Under the pieces are notes generated by a model. It searched no databases and had not been told where the DNA came from. It saw only the letters and a list, made by a program, of their open reading frames with translations. Of a stretch of DNA of 56,526 nt, positions 7,776 through 16,463 are shown piece by piece. The first letter of the stretch is position 1. Every line of letters begins with the position of its first letter. A program made the position numbers and the translations under genes. The DNA is from Rheinheimera baltica DSM 14885 (GTDB lineage: Bacteria > Pseudomonadota > Gammaproteobacteria > Enterobacterales > Alteromonadaceae): positions 1 through 56,526 of the forward strand of contig NZ_AUDG01000026.1 of assembly GCF_000425345.1 (NCBI RefSeq), written 5' to 3'.

Positions 7776-8356
7776 TGCGTGCTCCCACTGATAAAGTCAC
7801 TATGCAACGATAGCATAAAAGACTTACCTTTACCTTAATAGCTAGCTCGTCTACAAACAGCCGGCACTTGCTTGTTCAGTATCTCCTGCAAAATAATAAA
7901 GAAGAGTGAATAATTTCACGTTAAAACTTACACAAAACTGAATTTAACATCGTCAAATTGCATATAAACACTACAAAAGTGACTTTTTAACCAGCTTAAC
8001 TGAAGATTATGTGCTAATTAAAACTAACAAAAAATATGCCAATATATAATATTGTTAATTTACAATAACATAACCCAGTTAAACACCGTTACACACAAAG
8101 TTATCCACAAAATCTGTGGACAACAATAAGCCATTAAACATAAGCGTAAGGTGCTTTAATCACGAAATTAAAGCTATAAATTAGCAGCTTTTGCGACGAT
8201 TCCATGATTAAACTCAAAAAAGCCATAAATTTAAATTATCTTATATACGTTATCCTATCTTTAACGCAATAATGTAACGTCATCAGTAAGAACGTATTGA
8301 GTCGGGCTACTGCATTGCAGTAGCATATATACCCAAACTTATTCGGTACTAAGCAT
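7776..8356. other. Long AT-rich intergenic region
   Basis: About 580 bases without a credible gene. It is strongly AT-rich (for instance 8030-8080), holds the DnaA-box pair at 8101-8123 and, in the leader of the next gene, a perfect 8-bp palindrome GCTACTGC-ATT-GCAGTAGC (8306-8324). An open frame at 8236-8493 on the minus strand has no family features and overlaps the next gene. Promoters for yfbV and for the rightward operon must lie here, but I cannot place them with confidence. Confidence 0.6.
8101..8123. promoter_or_regulatory. Inverted pair of DnaA boxes
   Basis: TTATCCACA (8101-8109) is a perfect DnaA box. TGTGGACAA (8115-8123) is the complement of TTGTCCACA, one mismatch from the strict consensus. 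They face each other across AAATC. AT-rich DNA lies on the left. GATC sites are scarce and the usual oriC neighbours are absent, so this is more likely a DnaA-responsive regulatory site than the chromosome origin. Confidence 0.7.
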
Positions 8357-8857
8357 ATGATCCAGTGGCTTCCATACCTTGATGCAACGTTAGGTTTAGC
8401 GATTAAAAGCCCTGCAACCGGCCAAATTAAGTCAGTTACAACACATTCGGATCTGTTATATAACGCAAATGTCTTACCACAAGCTTTGTGCATCGACCTT
8501 CAGCACGGTACACTTGTTTCACCATTTTCAGGTCATTTTACGAACAGCTTGCATGGCGGTAGAAGACTAACCTTTAAACATAAAAGCGGACTAACATTAC
8601 AGATAGATTTAATGGTAAGTCAGAATATATCTCCAGGTATGGCAATTAAACAATTGGTGGGATCCGGACAAGCTGTGCAGCAAGGCCAAACCGTTTTGAG
8701 ACTCGATCTTCAACTTTTACAAAATAGTGATGAATGTAAGGCAGTACTGTCCATTTTGCCACATCCTGCCATAGCAGCGGTTTATAGCTCAGAATATTTC
8801 GTTGAAGCCTCCAACGACAACGCTTTCGTTATTCAATTAAAGAACACTAAAATATGA
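8357..8857 (+). CDS. EIIA-Glc-like domain protein lacking the phospho-histidine
   Basis: A 166-residue protein that follows the EIIA-Glc (Crr) fold along its length: SPATGQIKSV at the start (compare APLSGEIVNI), LVSPFSGHF (compare MVAPVDGTI), SGLTLQIDLMVS (compare SGVELFVHFGID) and VLRLDLQLLQ (compare VIEFDLPLLE). By this manual alignment both active-site histidines are replaced: R70 stands for His75 and D84 for His90. It therefore should not carry phosphate and may be a structural or regulatory relative. Its stop overlaps the next gene's start (ATGA), placing it first in an operon with yffB, dapE and an M15 peptidase. The fold call is confident to moderate; the function is unknown. Confidence 0.65.
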   Translation: MIQWLPYLDATLGLAIKSPATGQIKSVTTHSDLLYNANVLPQALCIDLQHGTLVSPFSGHFTNSLHGGRRLTFKHKSGLTLQIDLMVSQNISPGMAIKQLVGSGQAVQQGQTVLRLDLQLLQNSDECKAVLSILPHPAIAAVYSSEYFVEASNDNAFVIQLKNTKI

Positions 8858-9201
8858 CTACACTTTACGGCATAAAAAATTGCGATACGATAAAAAAAGC
8901 GCGCAACTGGCTAAGCCAGAATGATGTGCCATATCAGTTTGTCGATTATCGTACTGACGGCATTAGCCATGAACAACTTGCTACTTTTGCCAAAGCCTGC
9001 GGCTGGCAAAATTTACTCAATACCCGGGGAACCACATACCGCCAGCTCAATGAGGCTGATAAAGCAGATTTAACTGAAGAAAAAGCGTTAATACTGATGT
9101 TAGCCCAACCAGCAATGATTAAACGGCCATTGCTTGAACACGAAGGGCATTGCCATTTAGCGTTTACCCCAGATCAGTATCAACGTATTTTTGGATTATA
9201 G
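8854..9201 (+). CDS. YffB/Spx-like thioredoxin-fold reductase
   Basis: A 115-residue ArsC/Spx-type protein of the YffB family: [16 protein letters not shown] with the single Cys at position 10, the RTDGIS segment, [10 protein letters not shown], and IKRPLLEH near the end. YffB proteins are thought to use glutathione for disulphide reduction; the substrate is unknown. It overlaps the upstream gene by four bases and lies two bases from dapE, the same yffB-dapE order as in E. coli. Confidence 0.9.
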   Translation: MTTLYGIKNCDTIKKARNWLSQNDVPYQFVDYRTDGISHEQLATFAKACGWQNLLNTRGTTYRQLNEADKADLTEEKALILMLAQPAMIKRPLLEHEGHCHLAFTPDQYQRIFGL

Positions 9202-9203
9202 AA

Positions 9204-10346
9204 ATGACTATAACAAGTGCTGTAGTTGAGTTAACAAAAGCGCTCATCTCTCTCCCCTCTGTTACACCTGAAGATGCTGGCTGCCAAGAGCTAATGGCAA
9301 AGCGTTTATTAGCATGTGGTTTTAATATTGAAGTATTGCACTATGACGATACGTTAAATATGTGGGCAAGACGAGGTAATGGTAAGCCTGTTTTTTGTTT
9401 TGCAGGTCATACAGATGTTGTACCAACTGGCCCGGTGGAGCAATGGCATACACCGCCATTTGAACCCACCGTAATTGGCGACACTTTATATGGCCGCGGC
9501 GCTGCGGATATGAAAGGCAGTTTGGCAGCAATGATTGTTGCTACCGAACGCTTTTTAAGCCGCTTCCCTGAGCCTAAGTTTGATATTGCTTATTTAATTA
9601 CCAGTGACGAGGAAGGGCCTTTCATCAATGGCACCAAAAGGGTCATTGAAACATTGGAAGCACGAAACGAAAAAATACAATGGTGTATTGTCGGCGAGCC
9701 ATCCAGCAGCCAAAAAGCCGGTGATGTGGTCAAAAATGGCCGTCGGGGTTCGTTAACAGGGCATTTATTAGTCAAGGGAATTCAAGGCCATGTTGCCTAT
9801 CCGCATTTAGCAGACAATCCAGTACACCGCGCTGCAGCAGCGTTAGCTGAGCTTGCAGCTGAGCAATGGGATGATGGCAATGCGTACTTTCCTGCTACCA
9901 GTTTTCAAATAGCTAACATCCATGCAGGTACAGGCGCTTCTAATGTGATCCCTGGTGAGCTAAATGTAATGTTTAACTTCCGTTACAGCACGCAAAGCAC
10001 TGCAAATGAACTCCAGCAACGCGTTATTGCATTGCTAGATAAACATGGTCTGAATTATCAGCTAGATTGGATACTAAATGGCCTGCCTTTTTTAACAGAA
10101 CAAGGTAACTTAGTCGAAGCCACAGTGAAAGCCATCAATCAGGTTCAGGGCTTTTCGCCACGTCTTGAAACAACTGGAGGAACTTCAGATGGGCGTTTTA
10201 TAGCGCCAACTGGAGCGCAGGTTGTCGAGCTAGGTCCTTGTAACGCAACCATTCATAAAATCAATGAATGTGTTTCTGTTACCGATCTTGAACAACTGAC
10301 AAAAATGTATGAAGCGATACTGGAGCAGCTTGAGCTAAGTCTATGA
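9204..10346 (+). CDS. dapE: Succinyl-diaminopimelate desuccinylase
   Basis: A 380-residue M20 zinc enzyme that removes succinate from N-succinyl-LL-diaminopimelate in the lysine and peptidoglycan pathway. Metal and catalytic residues are visible: H69 and D71 in [12 protein letters not shown]102 in GRGAADMKG, and E136-E137 in SDEEGP. An upstream open frame reaches 9150, but ATG 9204 gives the family start. Operon position: after yffB, overlapping the M15 peptidase gene (ATGA at 10343). Confidence 0.96.
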   Translation: MTITSAVVELTKALISLPSVTPEDAGCQELMAKRLLACGFNIEVLHYDDTLNMWARRGNGKPVFCFAGHTDVVPTGPVEQWHTPPFEPTVIGDTLYGRGAADMKGSLAAMIVATERFLSRFPEPKFDIAYLITSDEEGPFINGTKRVIETLEARNEKIQWCIVGEPSSSQKAGDVVKNGRRGSLTGHLLVKGIQGHVAYPHLADNPVHRAAAALAELAAEQWDDGNAYFPATSFQIANIHAGTGASNVIPGELNVMFNFRYSTQSTANELQQRVIALLDKHGLNYQLDWILNGLPFLTEQGNLVEATVKAINQVQGFSPRLETTGGTSDGRFIAPTGAQVVELGPCNATIHKINECVSVTDLEQLTKMYEAILEQLELSL

Positions 10347-11020
10347 CTGCCTTTAACAGCGAGATGCTCACCGGATTAACGGATAAACACCTGTTTAAAC
10401 GTGACGACGGTTTTATGCTGCACCAACAAGCTCTGCAACCGTTTAACAGGTTGCAACAAGCAGCTGCTGGTGATGGAATAGACATTAAAATTGTCTCGGC
10501 ATTTCGCTCATATCAACGACAGGCCTCTATCTGGCAGGCAAAACTCTCTGGCGCGCGACCAGTATACAATCCGCTTGGCCAACAAGTGAACATGGATTCA
10601 TTAAGCCCAATGGCAAGACTAGATGCTATTTTGCTTTATTCTGCGTTACCAGGTGGCAGCCGTCATCATTGGGGAACCGAACTCGACGTGTATGATGCCG
10701 CGGCGGTAGGCGCTGACTATCAACCTCGGTTAGAACCAGCAGAGTATCTAACCGGAGGGCCGTTTTACAAGTTACAGCAATGGTTAATTCAACATGCTGC
10801 TGATTACAATTTCTTTTTACCTTACCAAACATATAACGGCGGCGTTGCTCATGAGCCTTGGCATATTAGCTACAAGCCAATATCTAGCTTATTTCTCGCC
10901 AAATTAACGCCCGACATTCTGCGTGAAACTTTGATAAAACACCCTATTGCGGAACAAGAGCTTGTTTTACAGCACTTGCCCCGCATTTTCAGTAAGTATG
11001 TCAGTAATATTTGTCAGTAA
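10343..11020 (+). CDS. M15 family metallopeptidase (D-Ala-D-Ala carboxypeptidase type)
   Basis: A 225-residue protein with the VanY/M15 zinc motifs: [10 protein letters not shown] (106-115, His and Asp ligands) and EPWH (H174). The SAFRSYQRQ segment is the usual substrate-groove motif. Family members trim D-Ala or cleave D,D-peptides of peptidoglycan. I see no signal peptide at the start, so export is uncertain. It overlaps dapE by four bases and therefore is co-translated with a cell-wall precursor enzyme. It converges with yejK three bases later. Confidence 0.87.
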   Translation: MTAFNSEMLTGLTDKHLFKRDDGFMLHQQALQPFNRLQQAAAGDGIDIKIVSAFRSYQRQASIWQAKLSGARPVYNPLGQQVNMDSLSPMARLDAILLYSALPGGSRHHWGTELDVYDAAAVGADYQPRLEPAEYLTGGPFYKLQQWLIQHAADYNFFLPYQTYNGGVAHEPWHISYKPISSLFLAKLTPDILRETLIKHPIAEQELVLQHLPRIFSKYVSNICQ

Positions 11021-11023
11021 ATG

Positions 11024-12070
11024 CTATTCGGTTGAGCTTTCGTTACGGTCAAACGCGGAATAGCCCTGAATAAAACGCTGTAGCTGATCACGTAAGTTAG
11101 GCGGTGTACCTTTAATCAAAATTGTATCGCTGTGTGGATCATACTGCACTCTATCGCCAAGTAATTTCTGTTCAAAACTGAGTGAAAGCCCTGCCCCCTG
11201 ACCACTAAATTTAATGAGTTTTTTCAACTCTTTAACCTCAACAGGAAACTGCGAATCCACCCCCAGTTGCTGCTCCTGGCAGTAGCGTAAAAAGCCTTGC
11301 TGTTCTTGTTCGTCGATCACTGCAGACAATTCGGTCAACACTACATCTTGTCCGGCCTTGGCGCGTTCTTCGCAGTAACTGTACACTTGTTTTCGTGCGT
11401 CGTTTTTTTCCGTGCTGTCAAAGTCAGCTGCCGTAAAGTATTCCTCAACAGAAGACAACACCACTTTACTATTGGCTTTAGCATCAGTGCCTTCTTCACA
11501 ACCTAAAAAATCTAAAAAGAAATCGGCAACTTTACGACCTGCACGCCCGCGAATAAAGCTAATATATTTACCATGCTCTGGCGAACTTTGATATTCAGTA
11601 AGGTCAAGCCTTGCAGCAAGTTGCATTCGCGCAATGTCAAGATGGCGTGAAGTGGACAATTCAAGATCTTCAGTTAATGAAAAATGATCTTTACTACCCA
11701 GTAAGCAAAACAATAAATAATCACTCGCTAAATAGCGGTAATGGCACACTAACAGATAGCCACTTTCCGGCATCTGATGCGCTAATAACTGCTGCTCAAG
11801 TACTGACGTTGCAGTATTAGCCAAAACAATGAAGTCACTATTTTGTTTTTGCCAATCCTGTAGCACTGTAACAACCTGCTGATCTTTTGCTGTATTGAAG
11901 GCTGCGTAGCCTTTAGCGGGCTTACCATTATACGCCAGATGTAACTGTTCAACTAAATGTGCTACCGACGCAGTAGGCGTAACCAATGCGGGACGATAAT
12001 GCGCTTTGCTGCGGGCTTGCTCATCCAGTTCAAGATAATTTATTGCCAACTGCTGTACATCTACTGACAT
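11024..12070 (-). CDS. yejK: Nucleoid-associated protein YejK
   Basis: A 348-residue protein of the YejK/NdpA family, found on the spermidine nucleoid in E. coli. The family stretch KYISFIRGRAGRKVADFFLDF (about 180-205) with GCEEG and the C-terminal PPNLRDQL are present. It is divergent from yejL-yejM with 70 bases between the starts, the order known from E. coli and other gammaproteobacteria. Length fits the family. Confidence 0.93.
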   Translation of the reverse strand: MSVDVQQLAINYLELDEQARSKAHYRPALVTPTASVAHLVEQLHLAYNGKPAKGYAAFNTAKDQQVVTVLQDWQKQNSDFIVLANTATSVLEQQLLAHQMPESGYLLVCHYRYLASDYLLFCLLGSKDHFSLTEDLELSTSRHLDIARMQLAARLDLTEYQSSPEHGKYISFIRGRAGRKVADFFLDFLGCEEGTDAKANSKVVLSSVEEYFTAADFDSTEKNDARKQVYSYCEERAKAGQDVVLTELSAVIDEQEQQGFLRYCQEQQLGVDSQFPVEVKELKKLIKFSGQGAGLSLSFEQKLLGDRVQYDPHSDTILIKGTPPNLRDQLQRFIQGYSAFDRNESSTE

Positions 12071-12140
12071 AACTTTTCCTGTTTAAAATGAATTCTGTTA
12101 ATATTCTACCTGTTTAAACCACATGACTTGCGGATAATTC

Positions 12141-12365
12141 ATGCCAATTGTATCAAAGTATTCCACTGCACAAATTGAAAAACTGGTAAATCAATTACTG
12201 GACGTATTACATACTGAAAGTGCTACGACTGAGTTAAGCCTAATGTGTCTTGGCAATGCCATTAGTCACGTTGTAAATAGCAGCGTGCCTGCCGCTCAAC
12301 GTGAAGCTGTCGTCGCACATTTTAATCAGGCATTAGCTGATGCCGTAAATAGCAAAGTTAGCTAG
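12141..12365 (+). CDS. yejL: YejL family protein (DUF1414)
   Basis: A 74-residue helical protein of the UPF0352 family (MPIVSKYSTAQIEKLV and LMCLGNAISHVVN). It forms small dimers in known structures; function unknown. It is six bases before yejM, so it is co-transcribed with it, and it faces away from yejK. Confidence 0.92.
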   Translation: MPIVSKYSTAQIEKLVNQLLDVLHTESATTELSLMCLGNAISHVVNSSVPAAQREAVVAHFNQALADAVNSKVS

Positions 12366-12371
12366 GCAATT

Positions 12372-13889
12372 ATGGTGCTTGAAAATAGCCTGTCGCTGGT
12401 AAAAAAAGTGAATCGCTTACTTAACTGGGGGCATTGGTTTAGCTTTTTTAATATTTTACTGGCACTGGCCGTAACGTCGGTGTATTGGCTATCAGAACCG
12501 GCTCCTATCACAGCAATTGGCTGGCTATATTTACTGGTCAACTGGGTTGGACATACTGCATTTTTATGTTTTATGTTTTTTATCCTGACGATATTTCCGA
12601 TATCGTTAATTTTCCCTTATCAACGCCATGTGCGCGGTTTAGCTGCAATACTTGCCAGTACCGCATTTGTGGTGCTGATATTCGACGCCTATGTATACGC
12701 AAATTTAGGCTATCACATTGGCAGTGCATCTATTGATCAGGCCACAGAGCTGCTTAGACAACAAATTGTGACTAATTTACGCAATTTTGTGTTAATTGTC
12801 CTTACTGTTGGCGCATTGCTGTTTGCCCTGGAACTGACGGTGAGCAATTACTGCTGGAAGAAAATCGAACGTCTCAAAAAGTCTTCCATGACAACGCCAC
12901 TTTTTATGGGGTTTATTGGTAGTTTTATGTTAAGCCATTTGCTACACATCTATGCTGATGCGAATTTGCAACTGGATATAACTAAACAAGATAATGTCTT
13001 ACCACTGTCCTACCCTGCCACCGCAAAAACCTTTCTTGCCCGCTACCAATTAGTGGATTTGAATAGCCGGGCTCAACTACAGTTAGACAAACTAAGCTAT
13101 CCCAGCAAGCTTTCCATTGGCCAAACACTTGTGTGCAATGACGACGATGCAGGTAAGCCAACCTTACTGCTCGTTAGTGACACACTGCCGGCTGCGACAT
13201 CAAATTTATTAGCCGCAAAAGGGTTACACCCCCTGGAGCAGCACTTTGCTCCACGCAATACAAATGAAGCGTTGTTACATCTTTTGTATGGTAAGTTCAG
13301 CGTTGATGATAATGCGCAGCAGTGGCTGGAAAATGCACCAGGCTGGCTAAACCAACTCGGTAACGGACGGGTTAGCATCAGCCGGCATGAAGATACTAAA
13401 ATTACGGGTGTACCTTGGTTAGAACATACTAATAATAGCGCTTTCGCTATAGTATTCGATAATAAACCGCTACAACACTGGGCGCTGTATCAACAATATA
13501 GCAATATTGTGTTACTGAGTTTAACCGGGCAGCATGACAATTTTAATCTGGCTCCTGCAGAGGTTTGGTCCAACTGGGCTGCGTTGCGTAAACTTCAGCC
13601 GCATCAAGTGACTCAGCAGCTAGACTGGCTACCGACACTGTTAGCACAGGCCGGTTGTAGCTCGCACATGAGCTGGTTAGGTGACAACTTGTTAAAGCCA
13701 AGAGCATTACCTAAATTGACAATCAGTGGGCAGGAAATTATTAGCTTCAAAAAAGACAAGATGGTGATCCTTCGTGCCGATGGTAGCTATGGCGTTTGGT
13801 CAGCAGGAACTTTGCTACCGTTGAATGATAAGCTTGATCTTGCCATGTTAACAGACGCATTAAAGCGAATTGAGCAGTCACAAAAATAG
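12372..13889 (+). CDS. yejM: YejM/PbgA-like inner membrane protein (DUF3413)
   Basis: A 505-residue protein with about five N-terminal membrane helices (within residues 20-190) and a periplasmic sulfatase-fold remainder. In enterobacteria YejM (PbgA, LapC) senses periplasmic LPS and tunes LpxC degradation through LapB. The helix region (VNRLLNWGHWFSFFNI, then ILTIFPISLIFPYQRHVRG) is well conserved. The periplasmic part is shorter than the 586-residue E. coli protein and very divergent (PTLLLVSDTLPAA replaces the usual VDG-type strand), though HFAPRNTNEALLHLLYG keeps the family pattern. Translationally close to yejL. Confidence 0.85.
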   Translation: MVLENSLSLVKKVNRLLNWGHWFSFFNILLALAVTSVYWLSEPAPITAIGWLYLLVNWVGHTAFLCFMFFILTIFPISLIFPYQRHVRGLAAILASTAFVVLIFDAYVYANLGYHIGSASIDQATELLRQQIVTNLRNFVLIVLTVGALLFALELTVSNYCWKKIERLKKSSMTTPLFMGFIGSFMLSHLLHIYADANLQLDITKQDNVLPLSYPATAKTFLARYQLVDLNSRAQLQLDKLSYPSKLSIGQTLVCNDDDAGKPTLLLVSDTLPAATSNLLAAKGLHPLEQHFAPRNTNEALLHLLYGKFSVDDNAQQWLENAPGWLNQLGNGRVSISRHEDTKITGVPWLEHTNNSAFAIVFDNKPLQHWALYQQYSNIVLLSLTGQHDNFNLAPAEVWSNWAALRKLQPHQVTQQLDWLPTLLAQAGCSSHMSWLGDNLLKPRALPKLTISGQEIISFKKDKMVILRADGSYGVWSAGTLLPLNDKLDLAMLTDALKRIEQSQK

Positions 13890-13924
13890 TGTGTCTGCTT
13901 TAGTGCATGATCTTATAACATGCT

Positions 13925-14212
13925 TCAATGCACACTCCGAACCGGTGCTTTATGCGGACGTCCAGATAATTCAAGCTCAGCTAAATGCAGCATATTTGTC
14001 AGTGCAATGGGTGCAACTGTTTGAGAGAAGCGTTCAATATAAGCGATTTCGGCCTCCTTCAACATTTGCTGGCAAAGTTGATCATAAAGACTAAAGCCAT
14101 CATAAGCTAACGGTTCATTTAACTCCGCCAGTTTAAGCTCACGCTGACGCCGCATAAACCAGTGTAATAAAAACTCATATTGTTTTACGTCAAGCCACTG
14201 TCGCCAGTCCAT
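13925..14212 (-). CDS. Small conserved hypothetical protein
   Basis: A 95-residue acidic-basic helical protein (MDWRQWLDVKQYEFLLHWFMRRQ at the start region, positions 14212 downward). It has an excellent AGGAGG Shine-Dalgarno seven bases before the ATG at 14212, which supports it over the plus-strand frame on the same DNA. No family recognised. It converges with yejM and lies 191 bases downstream of rlmF, from which it might be read through. Confidence 0.65.
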   Translation of the reverse strand: MDWRQWLDVKQYEFLLHWFMRRQRELKLAELNEPLAYDGFSLYDQLCQQMLKEAEIAYIERFSQTVAPIALTNMLHLAELELSGRPHKAPVRSVH

Positions 14213-14403
14213 CCTCGCCTCCTGAACAGCATCGTATCAAGATGATAATTAATAATCACGATGACGCTAAACATCATGTATTGCCCTTGGCAGTCTTATT
14301 ACCATAATAGATCCGGCAGTAAAAACTTTCGGTTACATTGTGGATGAAAAGATTTGGGCAAAAATAATAGCAGCGAAATTAACTATCCAAAGTGATGGGT
14401 ATG

Positions 14404-15345
14404 TTAGCTATCATTATCAGTGGCACCAAAACGTTGCCGTTGTTGTTCTACAGTTAAAAAACTCCAAGCGAGAATCCGACTAATTTTGTTGCCCTGCCGC
14501 ATTTCAATCACTTCAGATTGTACCACGCCAACTGATCGCAACAATTTTTGCAATGGTGGCAAATGCTTTTGCTGTGAAACCAAGCTACTAAACCAACACA
14601 CCTGTGGTTTAAATAGCTGACTTTCTGTAATCATTTTTCGAATAAAGGCTAGCTCGCCGCCATCACACCATAACTCGTGCTGTTTACCAGCAAAGTTACG
14701 CCCTTTGCCTTCCGCCGCCTTACCAAGGTTGGCCCATTTACGCTCATTTGCGGCGTCAGCTTCGGCTTGCGAAGCAAAAAATGGCGGATTACACATTGTT
14801 AAATGAAATTGCTGACCTTCGCCAATCACGCCACTGAAAATAGCATTAGTATCTGGCTGCTCAATAATTTGAATTGATGATTTAAGAGCCGTGTTAGCCG
14901 CAACAATAGTTGCAGCAGCTCTCACTGCCACAACATCAATATCTGATCCTGTTACGTGCCAGCCATAACTTTGGTTTGCAATAATAGGGTAAATACAATT
15001 TGCTCCGGTGCCTATATCCAGCAATTTAATCTGTTTTCCTTTAGGTAGCTGTGAAAAAATTCTACCTAGCAAGTCGGCTAAATAATGCACGTAGTCAGCC
15101 CGGCCTGGGATTGGAGGACAAAGATAGCCGGCGGGTAATAACCAAAATTTCACATGATAGTATTTAGCCAACAACGCTTGGTTTAGCAGTAATACAGCCT
15201 CTTTATCAGCAAAATCTATTGTTGCTTCGCCGTTTGGGTTCTTGGAAACAAAGGCTGCCAACTTGGGTACAGCTGCGCATAGTGCGTTAAAATCATATCG
15301 TCCCTGATGCACGTTGCGTGGGTGAAGTAACTGCGGTATAGACAC
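14404..15345 (-). CDS. rlmF: 23S rRNA (adenine(1618)-N6)-methyltransferase
   Basis: A 313-residue SAM-dependent enzyme that methylates A1618 of 23S rRNA. The cofactor loop LLDIGTGANCIYP (108-120), the SDID acidic strand (134-137) and the N6-methyltransferase motif NPPF (186-189) are visible. The N-terminus LHPRNVHQGRYDF is the family hallmark. It is divergent from cvfB across 135 bases; no operon partner is visible. Confidence 0.94.
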   Translation of the reverse strand: MSIPQLLHPRNVHQGRYDFNALCAAVPKLAAFVSKNPNGEATIDFADKEAVLLLNQALLAKYYHVKFWLLPAGYLCPPIPGRADYVHYLADLLGRIFSQLPKGKQIKLLDIGTGANCIYPIIANQSYGWHVTGSDIDVVAVRAAATIVAANTALKSSIQIIEQPDTNAIFSGVIGEGQQFHLTMCNPPFFASQAEADAANERKWANLGKAAEGKGRNFAGKQHELWCDGGELAFIRKMITESQLFKPQVCWFSSLVSQQKHLPPLQKLLRSVGVVQSEVIEMRQGNKISRILAWSFLTVEQQRQRFGATDNDS

Positions 15346-15480
15346 CTAAGCATAAGCCTATATAAATTAAAATGACGCTTAGTTTATCATGCTCAGGCTA
15401 ATATACAGCAGCGTGACAAAAAAACCGCTACAATAGCCGGCATTATACTTCGCCTTAACGGGCTAACTTTTGGAATCTGC

Positions 15481-16317
15481 ATGCTGGCACTTGGAAAAAT
15501 TAACCGTTTGACGGTAAAAAAACAGGTTAAATTTGGCTTTTATCTCGATGGATTAAGTTGGGGAGAAATTTTACTGCCTAATAACGTCAGTCCCGCTGGG
15601 CTGGAGATTGGCAGTGAGCTTGATGTATTTCTCTATCTGGATTCAGAAGACCAACTTATCGCGACGACTGAACGGCCTAAAATCAAAGTAGGCGAAGTGG
15701 CACAACTAGATGTTGTTGCTACAACAAAAGTAGGTGCTTTTGTAAATTGGGGCTTAAAGAAAGACTTACTTGTTCCTTTCAGTGAGCAACAAATCCCATT
15801 AAAAGAAGGCCAAAAGTACTTATTGTATTGCTATGTTGATAATAGTAATCGCATAGTCGCGTCAACTAAACTAGACCGTCACCTGCATAAAACGCCTCCC
15901 TCTTATAATGCCGGCGACAAGGTTAGCATTATGATCAGTGAACAAACTGACATTGGCTACAAAGCAGTAGTGAATCATCAACACTGGGGTGTCTTGTATA
16001 AAAACGAAGTGTTTAAACCGCTAAGACGTGGCGACAAAATGCAGGCTTACATTGTTAAAGTGCGTGATGATGGCAAAATTGATATAAGACTCAACGCATC
16101 AACGTTTAAACAAGCACAAGAGCTGACCGACCGTATCTTATACAAGCTGCAACAAAATGACGGCAAACTGGCACTAACGGATAAAAGTTCACCAGAACTT
16201 ATCTATGCAGCCTTCGGTGTGAGCAAGAAAGCCTACAAACAGGCGATTGGCAGTTTATACAAAGATAAGAAAATTGTTATTGCTGAACATGGTATTATTT
16301 TGGTTCCAACGACCTAA
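15481..16317 (+). CDS. S1-type RNA-binding protein CvfB/YitL
   Basis: A 278-residue protein of the CvfB/YitL family. It contains S1-like OB folds: residues 60-130 include VVATTKVGAFVNWGLKKDLLVPFSE and residues 140-210 include GYKAVVNHQHWGVLYKNEVF, followed by a C-terminal winged helix (IYAAFGVSKKAYKQAIGSLYK). CvfB binds RNA and influences virulence gene expression in staphylococci; here the role is presumably general RNA binding. Single-gene unit divergent from rlmF. Confidence 0.9.
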   Translation: MLALGKINRLTVKKQVKFGFYLDGLSWGEILLPNNVSPAGLEIGSELDVFLYLDSEDQLIATTERPKIKVGEVAQLDVVATTKVGAFVNWGLKKDLLVPFSEQQIPLKEGQKYLLYCYVDNSNRIVASTKLDRHLHKTPPSYNAGDKVSIMISEQTDIGYKAVVNHQHWGVLYKNEVFKPLRRGDKMQAYIVKVRDDGKIDIRLNASTFKQAQELTDRILYKLQQNDGKLALTDKSSPELIYAAFGVSKKAYKQAIGSLYKDKKIVIAEHGIILVPTT

Positions 16318-16359
16318 CGCTAGGCTAGATATCTTCTTAAGCAAAAGTAGCGTTAACTT

Positions 16360-16395
16360 CTTACCCTCCTAAACTAACAAAATTAGGAGGGTAAG
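16360..16395. repeat. Perfect 13-bp inverted repeat between cvfB and the photo-stress operon
   Basis: CTTACCCTCCTAA (16360-16372) and TTAGGAGGGTAAG (16383-16395) are exact complements around a 10-base loop. It lies between the stops of cvfB (plus) and the methyltransferase gene (minus). Neither side has a T-run, so it is not a classic intrinsic terminator, but a bidirectional end-of-transcript hairpin is the simplest reading. Confidence 0.6.
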
Positions 16396-16463
16396 TGTGA
16401 AAGTGAAAACGTGTTAAGGCAACGCATAACTCACAGCACTACCTTATCGTGCAAATAGTACGC

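Noticed and set aside
7776-8356. Chromosome origin oriC
   Set aside because: Only two DnaA boxes, few GATC sites, and none of the usual oriC neighbour genes (dnaA, mnmG, rpmH) are present.
8236-8493. 85-codon minus-strand open frame before the EIIA-like gene
   Set aside because: It overlaps the better-supported gene, has no family features, and lies in AT-rich spacer DNA.
13870-14094. 74-codon plus-strand open frame after yejM
   Set aside because: It overlaps yejM and the minus-strand gene at 13925-14212, which has a strong AGGAGG site; no family features.
16383-16430. Very short GTG-started frame after the AGGAGG in the inverted repeat
   Set aside because: Only six codons before a stop; the AGGAGG is explained by the inverted repeat.
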